Assembly (NCBI RefSeq): GCF_003797825.1
Contig: NZ_RKME01000012.1
Span: forward strand, 1-64,000
Length of the DNA stretch: 64,000 bases
Direction of reading: 5' to 3'
Source: Gordonia sp. OPL2
Lineage (GTDB): Bacteria > Actinomycetota > Actinomycetes > Mycobacteriales > Mycobacteriaceae
Shown here in pieces: positions 1 to 8,619 of this stretch. The position numbers and the translations under genes were made by a program. Positions within the stretch are counted from its first letter, which is position 1, and every line of letters starts with the position of its first letter. The notes beneath the pieces were generated by a model. That model did not search any database. It saw only the letters and a list, made by a program, of their open reading frames with translations, and was not told where the DNA came from.

Positions 1-64
1 GGTCGGGGGCGCGTGGTGGCGAGGTCGGGCGCGTGGTGGCGAGGTCGAGGGCGCGTGGTGGCGA
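1..64. repeat. Short tandem repeat, three copies of about 20-22 bp
   Basis: Three near-identical units, each ending GCGCGTGGTGGCGA, begin at 1, 23 and 43. The array touches the window edge and may continue to the left. It lies downstream of the last gene of the nitrilase cluster. No function is evident. Confidence 0.7.
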
Positions 65-108
65 GCGACAAGCCGGGAGTGACTGCGAGCGCCGGGTGCG
101 CGAGACGG

Positions 109-1206
109 TCAGCGGGGATACGGGTGGCGGGCGTAGAAGTCGAGGTGGGCGCGGGCGGCGGCATCCCAGGTGAGCGACCGTGAGAGTGCGCTGCCCCGGA
201 CTCGGCGCGCCTCGTCGGGAGCGCGGGCGGCGAGCAGGGCCCGGGCCAGTGACTCCGCGTCGTCGGCGTAGGTGACGCTGTCGCCGAACACTTCTCGCAG
301 AATCGGCAGTTCCCGTGCGACGACCGGGCGACCGGCCGCGAGTGCTTCCATCGCGGCCAGCCCGAACCCCTCCTTCGTCGACGGGAACGCGAAGACGTCG
401 CAGGCGGCGACCAACGACGGAAGGTCGTCGTCGGCGACCGGGCCCAGGATTACCGGCCCGATACCGAGAGCGTCGCGGCGGCGGTCGAACTCGGCCCGAT
501 ACTCGCGATAGTCGAACAACGTCTCCCCGCCGGCGAAGACCAGCGACAGCTCGGGAGCCTCGGCACGCATCCGGGCGAAGGCCTCGAGTAGATCGATACT
601 GCCCTTGCGTGGTTCGATGCCCCCGACGGCGAGCACATACGGTCCCAACGTCTCGCGCCACCGTCGTCGGGCCGACACCGCGTCGTCGGAATCCGATGCA
701 GCTGAGGCGAACCGCTGGTGGTCGACCCCGTTGGGTATCACCGCGGGTTGCAGACCCCATCCGTCGAGCACCTCACCCGCCACCGCCCGGGAGACGCAGA
801 TCCGCGCATACGGGTTCACCACCGCCTTCTCGTGGCACTCCATCAGGATCGGCGTCGTGAACTCATCGAGGTGGTGGATCGTCCGGATACAGGTACCGAT
901 CGCGTTGGCGCTGATGCAGTCCTGTGCATGGACGATGTCATAGGCGCTCGGATCGAATGCCGAACCGAGTACGTCGATGGACCGCACGATGCGCTCGGTG
1001 ATGGTCTCGCCGGGAACGTCGTCGAAGTGGACGAGTCGCTGCTCGACGGCGGGATCGACCTCCCGGAAAAAGCGCTCGTCGCCGCCGCGCGCGAGACTCC
1101 ACACTGTGACGTCGGCGCCCGACCGGGCGAGGGCCTCGGCGAGGTTCAGGGTGTGCACGACGCCGCCGCGCGGTTTCGTCGAGTAGGTGAGCAGGGCGAT
1201 ACGCAT
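109..1206 (-). CDS. Glycosyltransferase family 4, MSMEG_0565-type
   Basis: Predicted retaining GT-B glycosyltransferase of 365 aa, the last gene of the nitrilase cluster. The N-terminus (MRIALLTYSTKPRGGVVHT) has the Gly-rich first loop of GT4 enzymes. The C-terminal half carries the EGFGLAAMEALAAGRPVV segment with the E-x7-E nucleotide-sugar motif. The ATG at 1206 lies 4 bp after the upstream nitrilase-like gene; the open frame extends further upstream but reads as shadow sequence. MSMEG_0565-family enzymes are typical of actinobacterial Nit1C clusters. The sugar donor and acceptor are unknown. Confidence 0.85.
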   Translation of the reverse strand: MRIALLTYSTKPRGGVVHTLNLAEALARSGADVTVWSLARGGDERFFREVDPAVEQRLVHFDDVPGETITERIVRSIDVLGSAFDPSAYDIVHAQDCISANAIGTCIRTIHHLDEFTTPILMECHEKAVVNPYARICVSRAVAGEVLDGWGLQPAVIPNGVDHQRFASAASDSDDAVSARRRWRETLGPYVLAVGGIEPRKGSIDLLEAFARMRAEAPELSLVFAGGETLFDYREYRAEFDRRRDALGIGPVILGPVADDDLPSLVAACDVFAFPSTKEGFGLAAMEALAAGRPVVARELPILREVFGDSVTYADDAESLARALLAARAPDEARRVRGSALSRSLTWDAAARAHLDFYARHPYPR

Positions 1207-1210
1207 CGGA

Positions 1211-2086
1211 TCAGCCACCCGCAACCGGATTCTCCCGGCGCGCATCGGGTGTCGTCCGGTGAGTGTGGTAGGTGTCCTGGCGAAGTTCGGTGAGGTGATC
1301 GAGAACCCTTCGGGCGCGGGTGATCTCGGCGTCCACATCGACGATGGTCGTCGCCAGACCTCCTTTGGACCGGGTGGTCGCCAGGATGTCGCCGCCGGGT
1401 CCGACGACCTTGGCCTGTCCGAGGAACCGCAGCGATCCGGTGACGCCGGTGAGGTTCGACGACACGACGAACACCTGGTTCTCGGCAGCACGGGCGCAGT
1501 CGTACAGGTCGAACAGCCGAGACTGGCGGTCCGCGGGGAGACGGGCGGCCCGATCGGTGACGCTGGCCGGCCAGGCCGACAGCGCGGCGATGATGCGCGC
1601 GCCGTCGAGGGCGAGAGTGCGCGCCGACTCGGGAAATGTCTTGTCGTAGTCGATGAGCATCCCGATCCGGCCGACCGGCGTGTCGAAGGCGTCGAACGAA
1701 TCACCGGCCGCGTAGGCCATCGACTCACCCGCGGGTTGATGAACCTTGCGGTGAGTGCCGAGAATGCCGTCACCGGACAGGCATACGGCGGTGTTGTACC
1801 GCTTGCCGTGCGCCGCTTCGGTGTAGCCGATGCAGACGGTCATGTGCCCGGCGGCCGCGGCGATGGCCGCCAACTCGGGACCGTGCGGATCCAAGGTCGG
1901 CGGCAACTCGTCCGGATCCGGATGCCGGAGGTCGCCGATGTACCCGCCGATCGAGGCATCCGGGAACACCAGCAGATCGACGCCGTCGCGGGCCGCGGCC
2001 TCGACGATGCCGACGGCCTTGGACACACCTCGTTCGACGTCCCGTCCGAAATGCGCTGCGAGAGCGCCGAGAGTGACCGCGGTCAT
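1211..2086 (-). CDS. Carbon-nitrogen hydrolase-fold protein lacking catalytic Cys and Glu
   Basis: A 291-aa nitrilase-superfamily protein, clearly related to the nitrilase encoded at 7692-8591. That enzyme has the triad in FPEAAIGGY (Glu), YRKVHQP (Lys) and GLQICYDKAFPE (Cys). Here the same positions read FPDASIGGY (Asp43), HRKVHQP (Lys114) and GMLIDYDKTFPE (Asp146). Only Lys is kept, so ordinary nitrilase or amidase chemistry through a thioester is unlikely. The frame is otherwise intact, which argues for a retained non-catalytic, regulatory or altered role. It starts 30 bp after the GNAT-AIR gene and ends 4 bp before the glycosyltransferase. Confidence 0.85.
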   Translation of the reverse strand: MTAVTLGALAAHFGRDVERGVSKAVGIVEAAARDGVDLLVFPDASIGGYIGDLRHPDPDELPPTLDPHGPELAAIAAAAGHMTVCIGYTEAAHGKRYNTAVCLSGDGILGTHRKVHQPAGESMAYAAGDSFDAFDTPVGRIGMLIDYDKTFPESARTLALDGARIIAALSAWPASVTDRAARLPADRQSRLFDLYDCARAAENQVFVVSSNLTGVTGSLRFLGQAKVVGPGGDILATTRSKGGLATTIVDVDAEITRARRVLDHLTELRQDTYHTHRTTPDARRENPVAGG

Positions 2087-2116
2087 GTCACCGAACTCTA
2101 CCCACCGGGCGCCCGC

Positions 2117-3559
2117 TCACGCCGCTCCCAGGCCCGTGACCGTCGAGGCCACCGCCACCGTCAGCTCTCCGTCCGGCCAGCGCAGGCGCACACCCGGTTC
2201 CGTGGTCAGCCGGCCACAGGCCGCCGACGTCATCGGGCCCGGTACGTCGTCGACGGCCCGCCGATCGGCCATCAGCATCGCGTAACCGGGAAAGCAGGTC
2301 AGCCACGATCCCATCGCGGCCGCACTCGGGCGCGGGACCGCGTCCATGTCGAGTTCCGCCCCGGTACCGGAGGACTCGGCGAGCATGCCGAGGGTGCCCG
2401 CGATGCCCGCCATGCTGACGTCCTTGGCTGCGGCCGGACGCAGGCCGGCCGGCAACCGTGCCATCTGCGCCAGTTCGTCAGCGGTCCGCGAACTGGTGCT
2501 GTCCCATTGCCGTCCGTGATAGCCCGGCCGCCATGAGCCTCCCAGGTCGGCGATCAGCGACACGGTGTCGCCGACCCTCCCCCCACCGGCCGGAATCGGG
2601 TGCTCCGCATGCCCGAAGGCCGTCACCGACAGCGACGCGTGGACCCCGACCTGGGTGTGTCCACCGAGGACCGGGGTGCGCCATGCCTGGGCGGCCGAGG
2701 CGATACCTCGAATGATGCGGGTGAGGTGCGAGCGGGTCGGGGCGCCGACGGCATCGAGGACTCCGAGCGAGCGGGCGCCCATCGCGGTCAGATCGTTCAT
2801 GTTGACGAGGATCGAGCACCAGCCGGCCCATTCCGGGTCCCGCTCCACCATCGCCGGGATGATGGCGTCACAGGCCGCGATCAACTCCGTATCCGGTATC
2901 GGCACGCCGTCGTCGCCGCGGAAACCACTCGGGCCCAGCCCTCCGGGTTGCTCGGAGAACGGGGAGAGAACGTCGGCCAGCATCGATTTCGTCGAGTCGG
3001 CGACCCGCTGGATCTGACCGATCGGCCACATCATCCGGCGGTGCTCCCGGCCGCGGAGCGTGGGACCGGCGCCACGGTCCTGCCAGCCCAGCGATCGGAA
3101 CATCGACGCGTAGCGATCCTGGACGGTGGCGTCGAACCGCACTACACCGGCCGATTCGACGTGCGCACACGCCGCACGCACCAGGGCCGCGCCGACTCCC
3201 GCCGCATGAGCCGGATCGGCGACAACCAGACGGCTGCCCGCCCACCAACCGATGTCGACGGCGGTGCAGGGCGCCACCCGGACGCCACCGATGACCGTGC
3301 CGTCGGGCGTGGTCGCCACCAGGACGACGGTCCGTGGGTCGTCGTCGGCGTCGTCGGCATCGGTGTGATCGAAAAGCCCCTGGCGTTCGACGAATTCGCC
3401 GATTCGCAGGGATCGGTAGGCCTCGACGAGATCGGTGGCGTCGGCGATCCGGATGAGAAAGTGCGACGGCCCGTTTGCCGGGCGCGCACCGGCGAGGATG
3501 GACAGGTCGGTGCGCGCAGCACGCAGTTGGTGGACGGGTGCGGTCGTGCCGTCGAGCAT
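2117..3559 (-). CDS. GNAT acetyltransferase-AIR synthase-related fusion, MSMEG_0567-type
   Basis: A 480-aa two-domain protein. The N-terminal ~170 residues look like the MSMEG_0567-type GNAT domain; the rest, from about residue 190 (SMLADVLSPF onward), resembles AIR synthase/PurM-like ATP-binding proteins of the sll0787 family. In cyanobacteria the two halves are separate genes (sll0786, sll0787). The ATG at 3559 was chosen because it sits 4 bp after the radical SAM stop and begins MLDGTTAPVHQL; the longer frame would overlap that gene. The reaction is unknown; an ATP-dependent modification of a nitrile- or amide-derived intermediate is only inference. Confidence 0.85.
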   Translation of the reverse strand: MLDGTTAPVHQLRAARTDLSILAGARPANGPSHFLIRIADATDLVEAYRSLRIGEFVERQGLFDHTDADDADDDPRTVVLVATTPDGTVIGGVRVAPCTAVDIGWWAGSRLVVADPAHAAGVGAALVRAACAHVESAGVVRFDATVQDRYASMFRSLGWQDRGAGPTLRGREHRRMMWPIGQIQRVADSTKSMLADVLSPFSEQPGGLGPSGFRGDDGVPIPDTELIAACDAIIPAMVERDPEWAGWCSILVNMNDLTAMGARSLGVLDAVGAPTRSHLTRIIRGIASAAQAWRTPVLGGHTQVGVHASLSVTAFGHAEHPIPAGGGRVGDTVSLIADLGGSWRPGYHGRQWDSTSSRTADELAQMARLPAGLRPAAAKDVSMAGIAGTLGMLAESSGTGAELDMDAVPRPSAAAMGSWLTCFPGYAMLMADRRAVDDVPGPMTSAACGRLTTEPGVRLRWPDGELTVAVASTVTGLGAA

Positions 3560-3563
3560 CGCC

Positions 3564-4619
3564 TCAGCCTCCCACGTTCTGCAGGACACTGCAGGCCCCG
3601 CAGGCCGCACACCCGGCGCGCTGATCGGCGCCGGTCATGCCGATCAGTTGCAGGTGTGCCGCAACCTCCCGGCTGATCTTCTCCACGACGGCAGGCTCCG
3701 GCGCCGCCGCCCGATCCACGTCGACGGCGAGGGTCCCCGCATGCGGCCGGAACGGGACGATGAACGGATACACCCCCATGTCGGCGAGTTCCCGTGCGCC
3801 CTGGATCATCTCGTCGGCGTCCTCGCCGAGACCGACGAGCAGATAGGTGGATACCTGATTGCGTCCGAAGACGCGGACAGCCTCCGCCCATGCTGCGCGG
3901 TACTCCTCGAGCGGTACCGACGATTTGCCGGGCATCCATCGACGACGGACGTCGTCGTCGAGGGACTCGACGTGGATGCCGATCGCGTCGGCACCCGCAT
4001 CCCGGAGTTCGGTGATGGTGGACAGGTCGGCCGGCGGCTCGCACTGCACCTGGATGGGCAGACCCGGCACGGCGCGCTTGACGGCACGCACACAACGCGC
4101 CAGATGCCGTGCACCGCGATCCTTGCCCGCGGAGGTACCGGTCGTCATCACCATCTGGGTGACGCCGTCGAGGTCGACGGCCGCGCGGGCGACTGCCGCG
4201 AGGTCGGCGGGCTTCTTCACCGCGACCGTCGACCCGGATCGCAACGACTCCTCGATGGAGCAGAAGCGGCAGCGCTGGTCTTCGGCATAACGGATGCAGG
4301 TCTGCAGCACGGTCGTGGCGAGCACGTTCGCGCCGTGCAACTTCGCGATCTTCTCGAAGGGCACGCCGTCGTCGGTGGTCAGGTCGTAGAAACGCGGCCG
4401 ACCGATCGTCTCGATCCGGACTCCGGCGTCGATACCGTCGTAGAGGACACGATCACCGTCGAACACGAAGGGACTGTCCGGATTTCGTGGGATGGCGGCG
4501 CTGAGGCCGTCGATCAGGAGATGGCCGTCGTCGGTCGGTCCGGCACCACCGGTCCGATGGACGGGCGGTGTGCCACGGATGCCGAGAAGGGCGAGATCGA
4601 CTCTGGTGGACACGGTCAC
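3564..4619 (-). CDS. Radical SAM protein, MSMEG_0568 family
   Basis: About 351 aa. The cluster-binding motif is in TCIRYAEDQRCRFCSIEES, with spacing C-x8-C-x2-C rather than the usual C-x3-C-x2-C. A second cysteine group near the C-terminus (GCAACGACSVLQ) could bind an auxiliary iron-sulfur cluster. The start is a GTG at 4619 overlapping the ligase stop as GTGA; a second in-frame GTG at 4613 is possible. This family is a hallmark of Nit1C clusters and is expected to be cytosolic. Its substrate is not established. Confidence 0.88.
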   Translation of the reverse strand: MTVSTRVDLALLGIRGTPPVHRTGGAGPTDDGHLLIDGLSAAIPRNPDSPFVFDGDRVLYDGIDAGVRIETIGRPRFYDLTTDDGVPFEKIAKLHGANVLATTVLQTCIRYAEDQRCRFCSIEESLRSGSTVAVKKPADLAAVARAAVDLDGVTQMVMTTGTSAGKDRGARHLARCVRAVKRAVPGLPIQVQCEPPADLSTITELRDAGADAIGIHVESLDDDVRRRWMPGKSSVPLEEYRAAWAEAVRVFGRNQVSTYLLVGLGEDADEMIQGARELADMGVYPFIVPFRPHAGTLAVDVDRAAAPEPAVVEKISREVAAHLQLIGMTGADQRAGCAACGACSVLQNVGG

Positions 4620-6079
4620 GCGGGAACTCCGTTCGTTCGGACGATGCGGCGGCCGCACCCGGCCACCGCTCGTCGGCGGATCTTTCCCGCGTCGTTGCGG
4701 ATAGGTCGGCGGGTGAGACAGATGCGATCGGGTCGAGCTGCCCGATCGAGTCGTAGCGCGGCGAAGTGGGCGAGATCGTCGACGGTGAGTGTCGAGTCGG
4801 CGATGTCGGCGAGAACGGTGAGGCTCGTCGTATCGTGGGCGGCTTCGCCGACCGCCACGGCGCCCCGGACGAGTGGGTGGCTCTCGAAGACCTGCTCGAT
4901 GTCCGCCGGATAGAGGGTCGTCCCGTCGCGGTCGATGGTGTCGGCCTCCCGATCGAGGACGGTGAGGTATCCGTTGTGGTCGAGATATCCGATGTCTCCC
5001 AATGTGTCCCATCCGTCCGACGTGCGGCGCGATGCCGCACCGACGTAGCGGTAGGACCTCTGGTCGCCGCGGCGCATCCAGATGGTGCCGGGAGTTCCGG
5101 GGCCGACCACCGCACCGTCGTCGGATCGGATGCGGATCTCGGTGCCGCCGATCGGACGGCCGACCGAACCCGGGTGATCGAGCCAGTCGTCGCCGCGGAT
5201 CATGGTCAGTCCGTTGGACTCGCTGCCCGCGTACACCTCGACGACGCGGTCCGCACCGAGCCACTCGATCAGCGCTCGTTTGTCGGGTTCGGGACAGCGC
5301 CCGCCGAGGTGGAGGATCGAGTCGACGGTGGTGAGGTCACGTCGATCGCGCTCCGCCGAGGGCAGCCGCAGCAGTTGCCGGATCGACGGTGGCGACAGCA
5401 CCGCCCAGCTCACGCGATGGCGTTCGACGCAGTCCAGGAATGCCGTCGGTTCGAATGCCGGCTCGATGACCAGGCGATGTCCGGCCGTGAGCCCCCGAAA
5501 GGCGTAGGTGAATGCCGTGGAGTGCCACATCGGTGACGTCACCAACTGGGTTGCGCGATGCGGGACGAACGGTGCCACCGGAGCGTCCGGATCGACAAGT
5601 GCCGGCGCGGAACTCGCGATCACCTTCGGTGCGCCGGTGCTTCCCGACGATGTCGGCGCCTTCCAGCAATGCGACCACCGATCCGCCAGCCGAGCGGTCG
5701 ACATCGAGTGCGCCTGCGTCTCGGAGACGTGGACGATACCGCTGTGGATGGGCACACGCCCGAACGCCGCCACCGGCTGCGCGAGCCGTTCGATGGTGGC
5801 GCGTTCGTCGTCGGCCAGGCCGGAATCGAGAGGCATCGGGGTCGCCCCGACCCGCCAGATCGCGATGCAGGCCACGACGAAACCGATGCCGTTGGGCAAG
5901 GAGATCATCACGCGGTCGTCGCGACGGACACCGTGCCGGATCAGCAGTCTCGCGACCCGTGTCGCCCGCGTGTCGAGTTCGGCGGCCGTCGCCGTGCCCG
6001 ATCTCTCCCGGACGACGATGTCGTCCGGTCTGAGACGCGCACGATCGGCGATGACCGCGGATATCGGTCGGCGTGCCAT
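4616..6079 (-). CDS. AMP-dependent acyl-CoA synthetase/ligase
   Basis: A 487-aa adenylate-forming (ANL) enzyme. Visible motifs are the P-loop TSSGSTGAPKVI, a SES motif in place of YGxTE, the GWDTLGDIGYLD hinge region and the C-terminal catalytic-lysine motif NDAGKIRRR. It should activate a carboxylate as acyl-AMP and pass it to CoA or an amine. It lies 13 bp after the flavin oxidoreductase gene and overlaps the radical SAM start, so it is part of the nitrilase operon. None of the MSMEG_0565-0572 family names I know covers it, so it may be a lineage-specific addition. A nitrilase-produced acid is a plausible substrate, by inference. Confidence 0.85.
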   Translation of the reverse strand: MARRPISAVIADRARLRPDDIVVRERSGTATAAELDTRATRVARLLIRHGVRRDDRVMISLPNGIGFVVACIAIWRVGATPMPLDSGLADDERATIERLAQPVAAFGRVPIHSGIVHVSETQAHSMSTARLADRWSHCWKAPTSSGSTGAPKVIASSAPALVDPDAPVAPFVPHRATQLVTSPMWHSTAFTYAFRGLTAGHRLVIEPAFEPTAFLDCVERHRVSWAVLSPPSIRQLLRLPSAERDRRDLTTVDSILHLGGRCPEPDKRALIEWLGADRVVEVYAGSESNGLTMIRGDDWLDHPGSVGRPIGGTEIRIRSDDGAVVGPGTPGTIWMRRGDQRSYRYVGAASRRTSDGWDTLGDIGYLDHNGYLTVLDREADTIDRDGTTLYPADIEQVFESHPLVRGAVAVGEAAHDTTSLTVLADIADSTLTVDDLAHFAALRLDRAARPDRICLTRRPIRNDAGKIRRRAVAGCGRRIVRTNGVPA

Positions 6080-6092
6080 GTCGTCGTCCCCG

Positions 6093-7379
6093 TCACTGCC
6101 CGGCGGCGAGTCGCAGGCGTGTCTCCCCCAAGGTGGCGACGACGCTGTCGGCGACATGACGGGCGTCGCGATCGATGCCGAGAAAGCGGCCCGAACCCCA
6201 CGTGTGCATCCACGGCAGCCCGACGAAGCTGAGCCCGGGGACCTGGGTGACGCCGCGCGTCTGCATCGGTCGGCCCGCGCCGTCGAACGCGCTCGCCTCG
6301 ATCCATCGGTAGTCCGGCCGGAAGCCGATCGCCCACACGATGCTGGTGATCCCCGCAGCGTGCAGATCGAGGTCGGTGGGGTCTGATTGCGGTTCCCACA
6401 CCGGCTCATACCGGCTCGCCGGCGGAGCGTCGATGTCATGCGCCTCGATGTAGCGGTCGATGTCGGCGCAGATCGAGTTGTAGACCGAATCGGCCTTGTC
6501 GAGGGAGGCGGTCAGTGTCGGTGCGAATCGCAGCTGAGCATCCTTGCCGTCGGCGAGTGCGCCGTAGAGGGACATGCCCTCCGCGGCGAACTGGCGCAGA
6601 TCGACGTCCCGGCCGCCGTCGCGACCCGTGACGTAGTGATTCGTCTTCTCCTGCGCTGCTCTGCCGCCCGGGTACTCCTGCGTCGGGGTGTCGTAGAGAC
6701 CCATGTCGGCCAGCCAGGTCATGCAGTCACGCCCACGATAGAACCGGGCGACGCGCGGTGCGTTGCCGATCGCGAGGTGGACCCGTCGGCCGGCGAGATG
6801 CAGATCCTCGGCGATCTGGGCGCCGGACTGTCCCGACCCGACCACCAGGACGGCACCGTCGGGTAGCTGGTCGGCGTTGAAGTACTGCTCGGAGTGGATC
6901 TGCGAGACAGCCGGATCCAACGACGACGCGTACGACGGGATGACCGGCAGTGGGTAGCCGCCGGTGGCGATGACGACCTGATCGCATGTGATCGTCTCGA
7001 TGCCGTCGGCACTGTTGAGGGTGAGCGCCAATCCGGCATCGCCGGTCTGCCGGAGATTGGTGACGGTGGTGTGTTCGCGCACGGGCGGGGTGAAGGTGTC
7101 GAGCCAGCCGGCCAGCCAGTCGACGACCTCGTCGCGGGTCATGAATCCGTCGGGATCCGGCCCGTCGTAGGCGTACCCGGGCAGTCGGCAGTGCCAGTTG
7201 GGAGTGACCAGGGTGAAGTTGTCCCAGCGGGAGTCGGCCCAGGCGTGGGTCGGGGTCTTCGACTCGACGACGAGGTGGTCGACGCCGGCGCGGCCGAGGT
7301 ACCAGCTGACCGAGAGTCCGGCTTGGCCGCCCCCGACGATGACGACGGGATGGTGGTTGGGGGTTGTGGTGGCGCTCAT
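6093..7379 (-). CDS. Flavin-dependent oxidoreductase, MSMEG_0569 family
   Basis: A 428-aa flavoprotein resembling flavin-containing monooxygenases. The FAD-binding motif VVIVGGGQAGLS is at residues 11-22 and a second dinucleotide motif, VLVVGSGQSGAQ, lies about 180 residues on. The ATG at 7379 overlaps the upstream stop as ATGA. MSMEG_0569-type oxidoreductases occur with Nit1 nitrilases and probably oxidise a nitrogenous intermediate with NADPH and O2; the substrate is unknown. It is probably translationally coupled within the cluster. Confidence 0.88.
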   Translation of the reverse strand: MSATTTPNHHPVVIVGGGQAGLSVSWYLGRAGVDHLVVESKTPTHAWADSRWDNFTLVTPNWHCRLPGYAYDGPDPDGFMTRDEVVDWLAGWLDTFTPPVREHTTVTNLRQTGDAGLALTLNSADGIETITCDQVVIATGGYPLPVIPSYASSLDPAVSQIHSEQYFNADQLPDGAVLVVGSGQSGAQIAEDLHLAGRRVHLAIGNAPRVARFYRGRDCMTWLADMGLYDTPTQEYPGGRAAQEKTNHYVTGRDGGRDVDLRQFAAEGMSLYGALADGKDAQLRFAPTLTASLDKADSVYNSICADIDRYIEAHDIDAPPASRYEPVWEPQSDPTDLDLHAAGITSIVWAIGFRPDYRWIEASAFDGAGRPMQTRGVTQVPGLSFVGLPWMHTWGSGRFLGIDRDARHVADSVVATLGETRLRLAAGQ

Positions 7380-7699
7380 GATGTCTCCGGAGCGATGGAA
7401 GGTGTGGGGGTCGGCAGGGGTGGATGCATGTCGAGGATCTCGACGATGGAATCGGTGTCGTATCGGTCGGCGTTGTGGTTGATCTCGCCTGCGGTCGCGG
7501 CCGCCGACGTGCAGGCGAATCCGAACTTGGCGCGTACTCGTTCGGCCGCCTCGTCGAGGGCTGTCGTTGCGCGCGTGCGGAAATCGTCGACGGTGTAGCG
7601 GCCGCCGATGTCGAGGTGGTCGTGCATGACCAGACTCGGTGAGTAGCAGTTCTGCACCCGCCCGTCGGGCCACCGGACGGTGACGGTCATCTCAGGCAT
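7376..7699 (-). CDS. Small conserved protein, MSMEG_0570 family
   Basis: A 107-aa protein starting MPEMTVTVRWPDG. The ATG at 7699 lies inside the last codons of the nitrilase gene (8-nt overlap) and the stop overlaps the following flavoprotein start as ATGA, so it is tightly coupled on both sides. The frame continues upstream inside the nitrilase gene, but that part is shadow sequence. There is no signal peptide or membrane segment. MSMEG_0570-type proteins are known only by co-occurrence with Nit1 nitrilase clusters; no function is assigned. Confidence 0.85.
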   Translation of the reverse strand: MPEMTVTVRWPDGRVQNCYSPSLVMHDHLDIGGRYTVDDFRTRATTALDEAAERVRAKFGFACTSAAATAGEINHNADRYDTDSIVEILDMHPPLPTPTPSIAPETS

Positions 7700-8591
7700 G
7701 GGACAGGTCTCGCCATGCCGCGGTGCCGGTGGCGTCGAGTTCGGTGAGCACGCCGTAGGCGTCGGGCCGGCGATCGCGGAGGTGGAACATCCCGCCGCGC
7801 ATCGCGGTGAAGGTGCCTGCGATGTCGACGTCGGCGACGGCCATCCCGCTGTCGAGCAAGGTGGTGTCGAGGATGTTGCCACCGGGATCGACGACCTTGG
7901 CGTTCCCGACGTACCGCAGCGATCCGAACGTGCCGGATTGGTTGGCGGCGAGCCAGAAGACCTGGTTGTCGAGAGCTCGTGCGGTGTCGAACAGGTTGAA
8001 CCGGTAGGTCCATCGATCGTCCTGCAGGTTCTCTGCGGTGGCCGTGCGTGCGGCCGGCCACGCCGACAGACTCGCGATGATCTCCGCCCCATTGAGGGCC
8101 ATGACCCGGGCGGCCTCCGGAAATGCCTTGTCGTAACAGATCTGGAGTCCGACGCGGCCGACAGGGGTGTCGAAGACGCCGTAGTCCGACCCCGACGAGT
8201 ACGACATGTTCTCGCCCAGCGGCTGATGAACCTTGCGGTAGCTCCCGTAGATGCGGGTGCCGTCGAGCACCGCGGCGGCGTTGTAGCGGGTCTCGCCGTC
8301 GTCGGCGAGCTCGCAGAAACCGATGGCGATCACCAGGTCTCCGATGATCGACTGCACGCGTTGGATTTCCGGGCCATCGAGCCGGATGGCCGGCGGCAGG
8401 GATCTCGTCGTGTTCTTGACCGTGTCCCCGTGGTTGCCGAGCGACGACAGGTAGCCGCCGATGGCCGCTTCCGGGAACACGAGGAACTCGACGCCTCGTC
8501 GTCGGGCCTGGTCGACGTAGTCGGCGATGGTCGCGTAGTTCTGCTCGAGATCGCGAGTGAAGTTGGCCGCGACCGCAGCGATGGTGGTCAT
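7692..8591 (-). CDS. Nit1-type nitrilase (sll0784 family)
   Basis: A 299-aa carbon-nitrogen hydrolase with the full triad: Glu41 in FPEAAIGGY, Lys120 in YRKVHQPLGE and Cys152 in GLQICYDKAFPEA. It should hydrolyse a nitrile to the acid and ammonia. It is the second gene of the cluster, 28 bp after the MSMEG_0572-type gene, and is presumably the catalytic core. Nit1C clusters have been linked to growth on cyanide as nitrogen source in proteobacteria and to nitrogen starvation in Synechocystis. The true substrate in this organism is unknown. Confidence 0.9.
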   Translation of the reverse strand: MTTIAAVAANFTRDLEQNYATIADYVDQARRRGVEFLVFPEAAIGGYLSSLGNHGDTVKNTTRSLPPAIRLDGPEIQRVQSIIGDLVIAIGFCELADDGETRYNAAAVLDGTRIYGSYRKVHQPLGENMSYSSGSDYGVFDTPVGRVGLQICYDKAFPEAARVMALNGAEIIASLSAWPAARTATAENLQDDRWTYRFNLFDTARALDNQVFWLAANQSGTFGSLRYVGNAKVVDPGGNILDTTLLDSGMAVADVDIAGTFTAMRGGMFHLRDRRPDAYGVLTELDATGTAAWRDLSHA

Positions 8592-8619
8592 GAGGGTCCT
8601 CGGGTGGTGTCGGGGTCGG

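Noticed and set aside
1187..2536. 449-aa plus-strand frame opposite the nitrilase-like gene
   Set aside because: Antisense shadow; the minus strand carries clear family motifs and proper starts.
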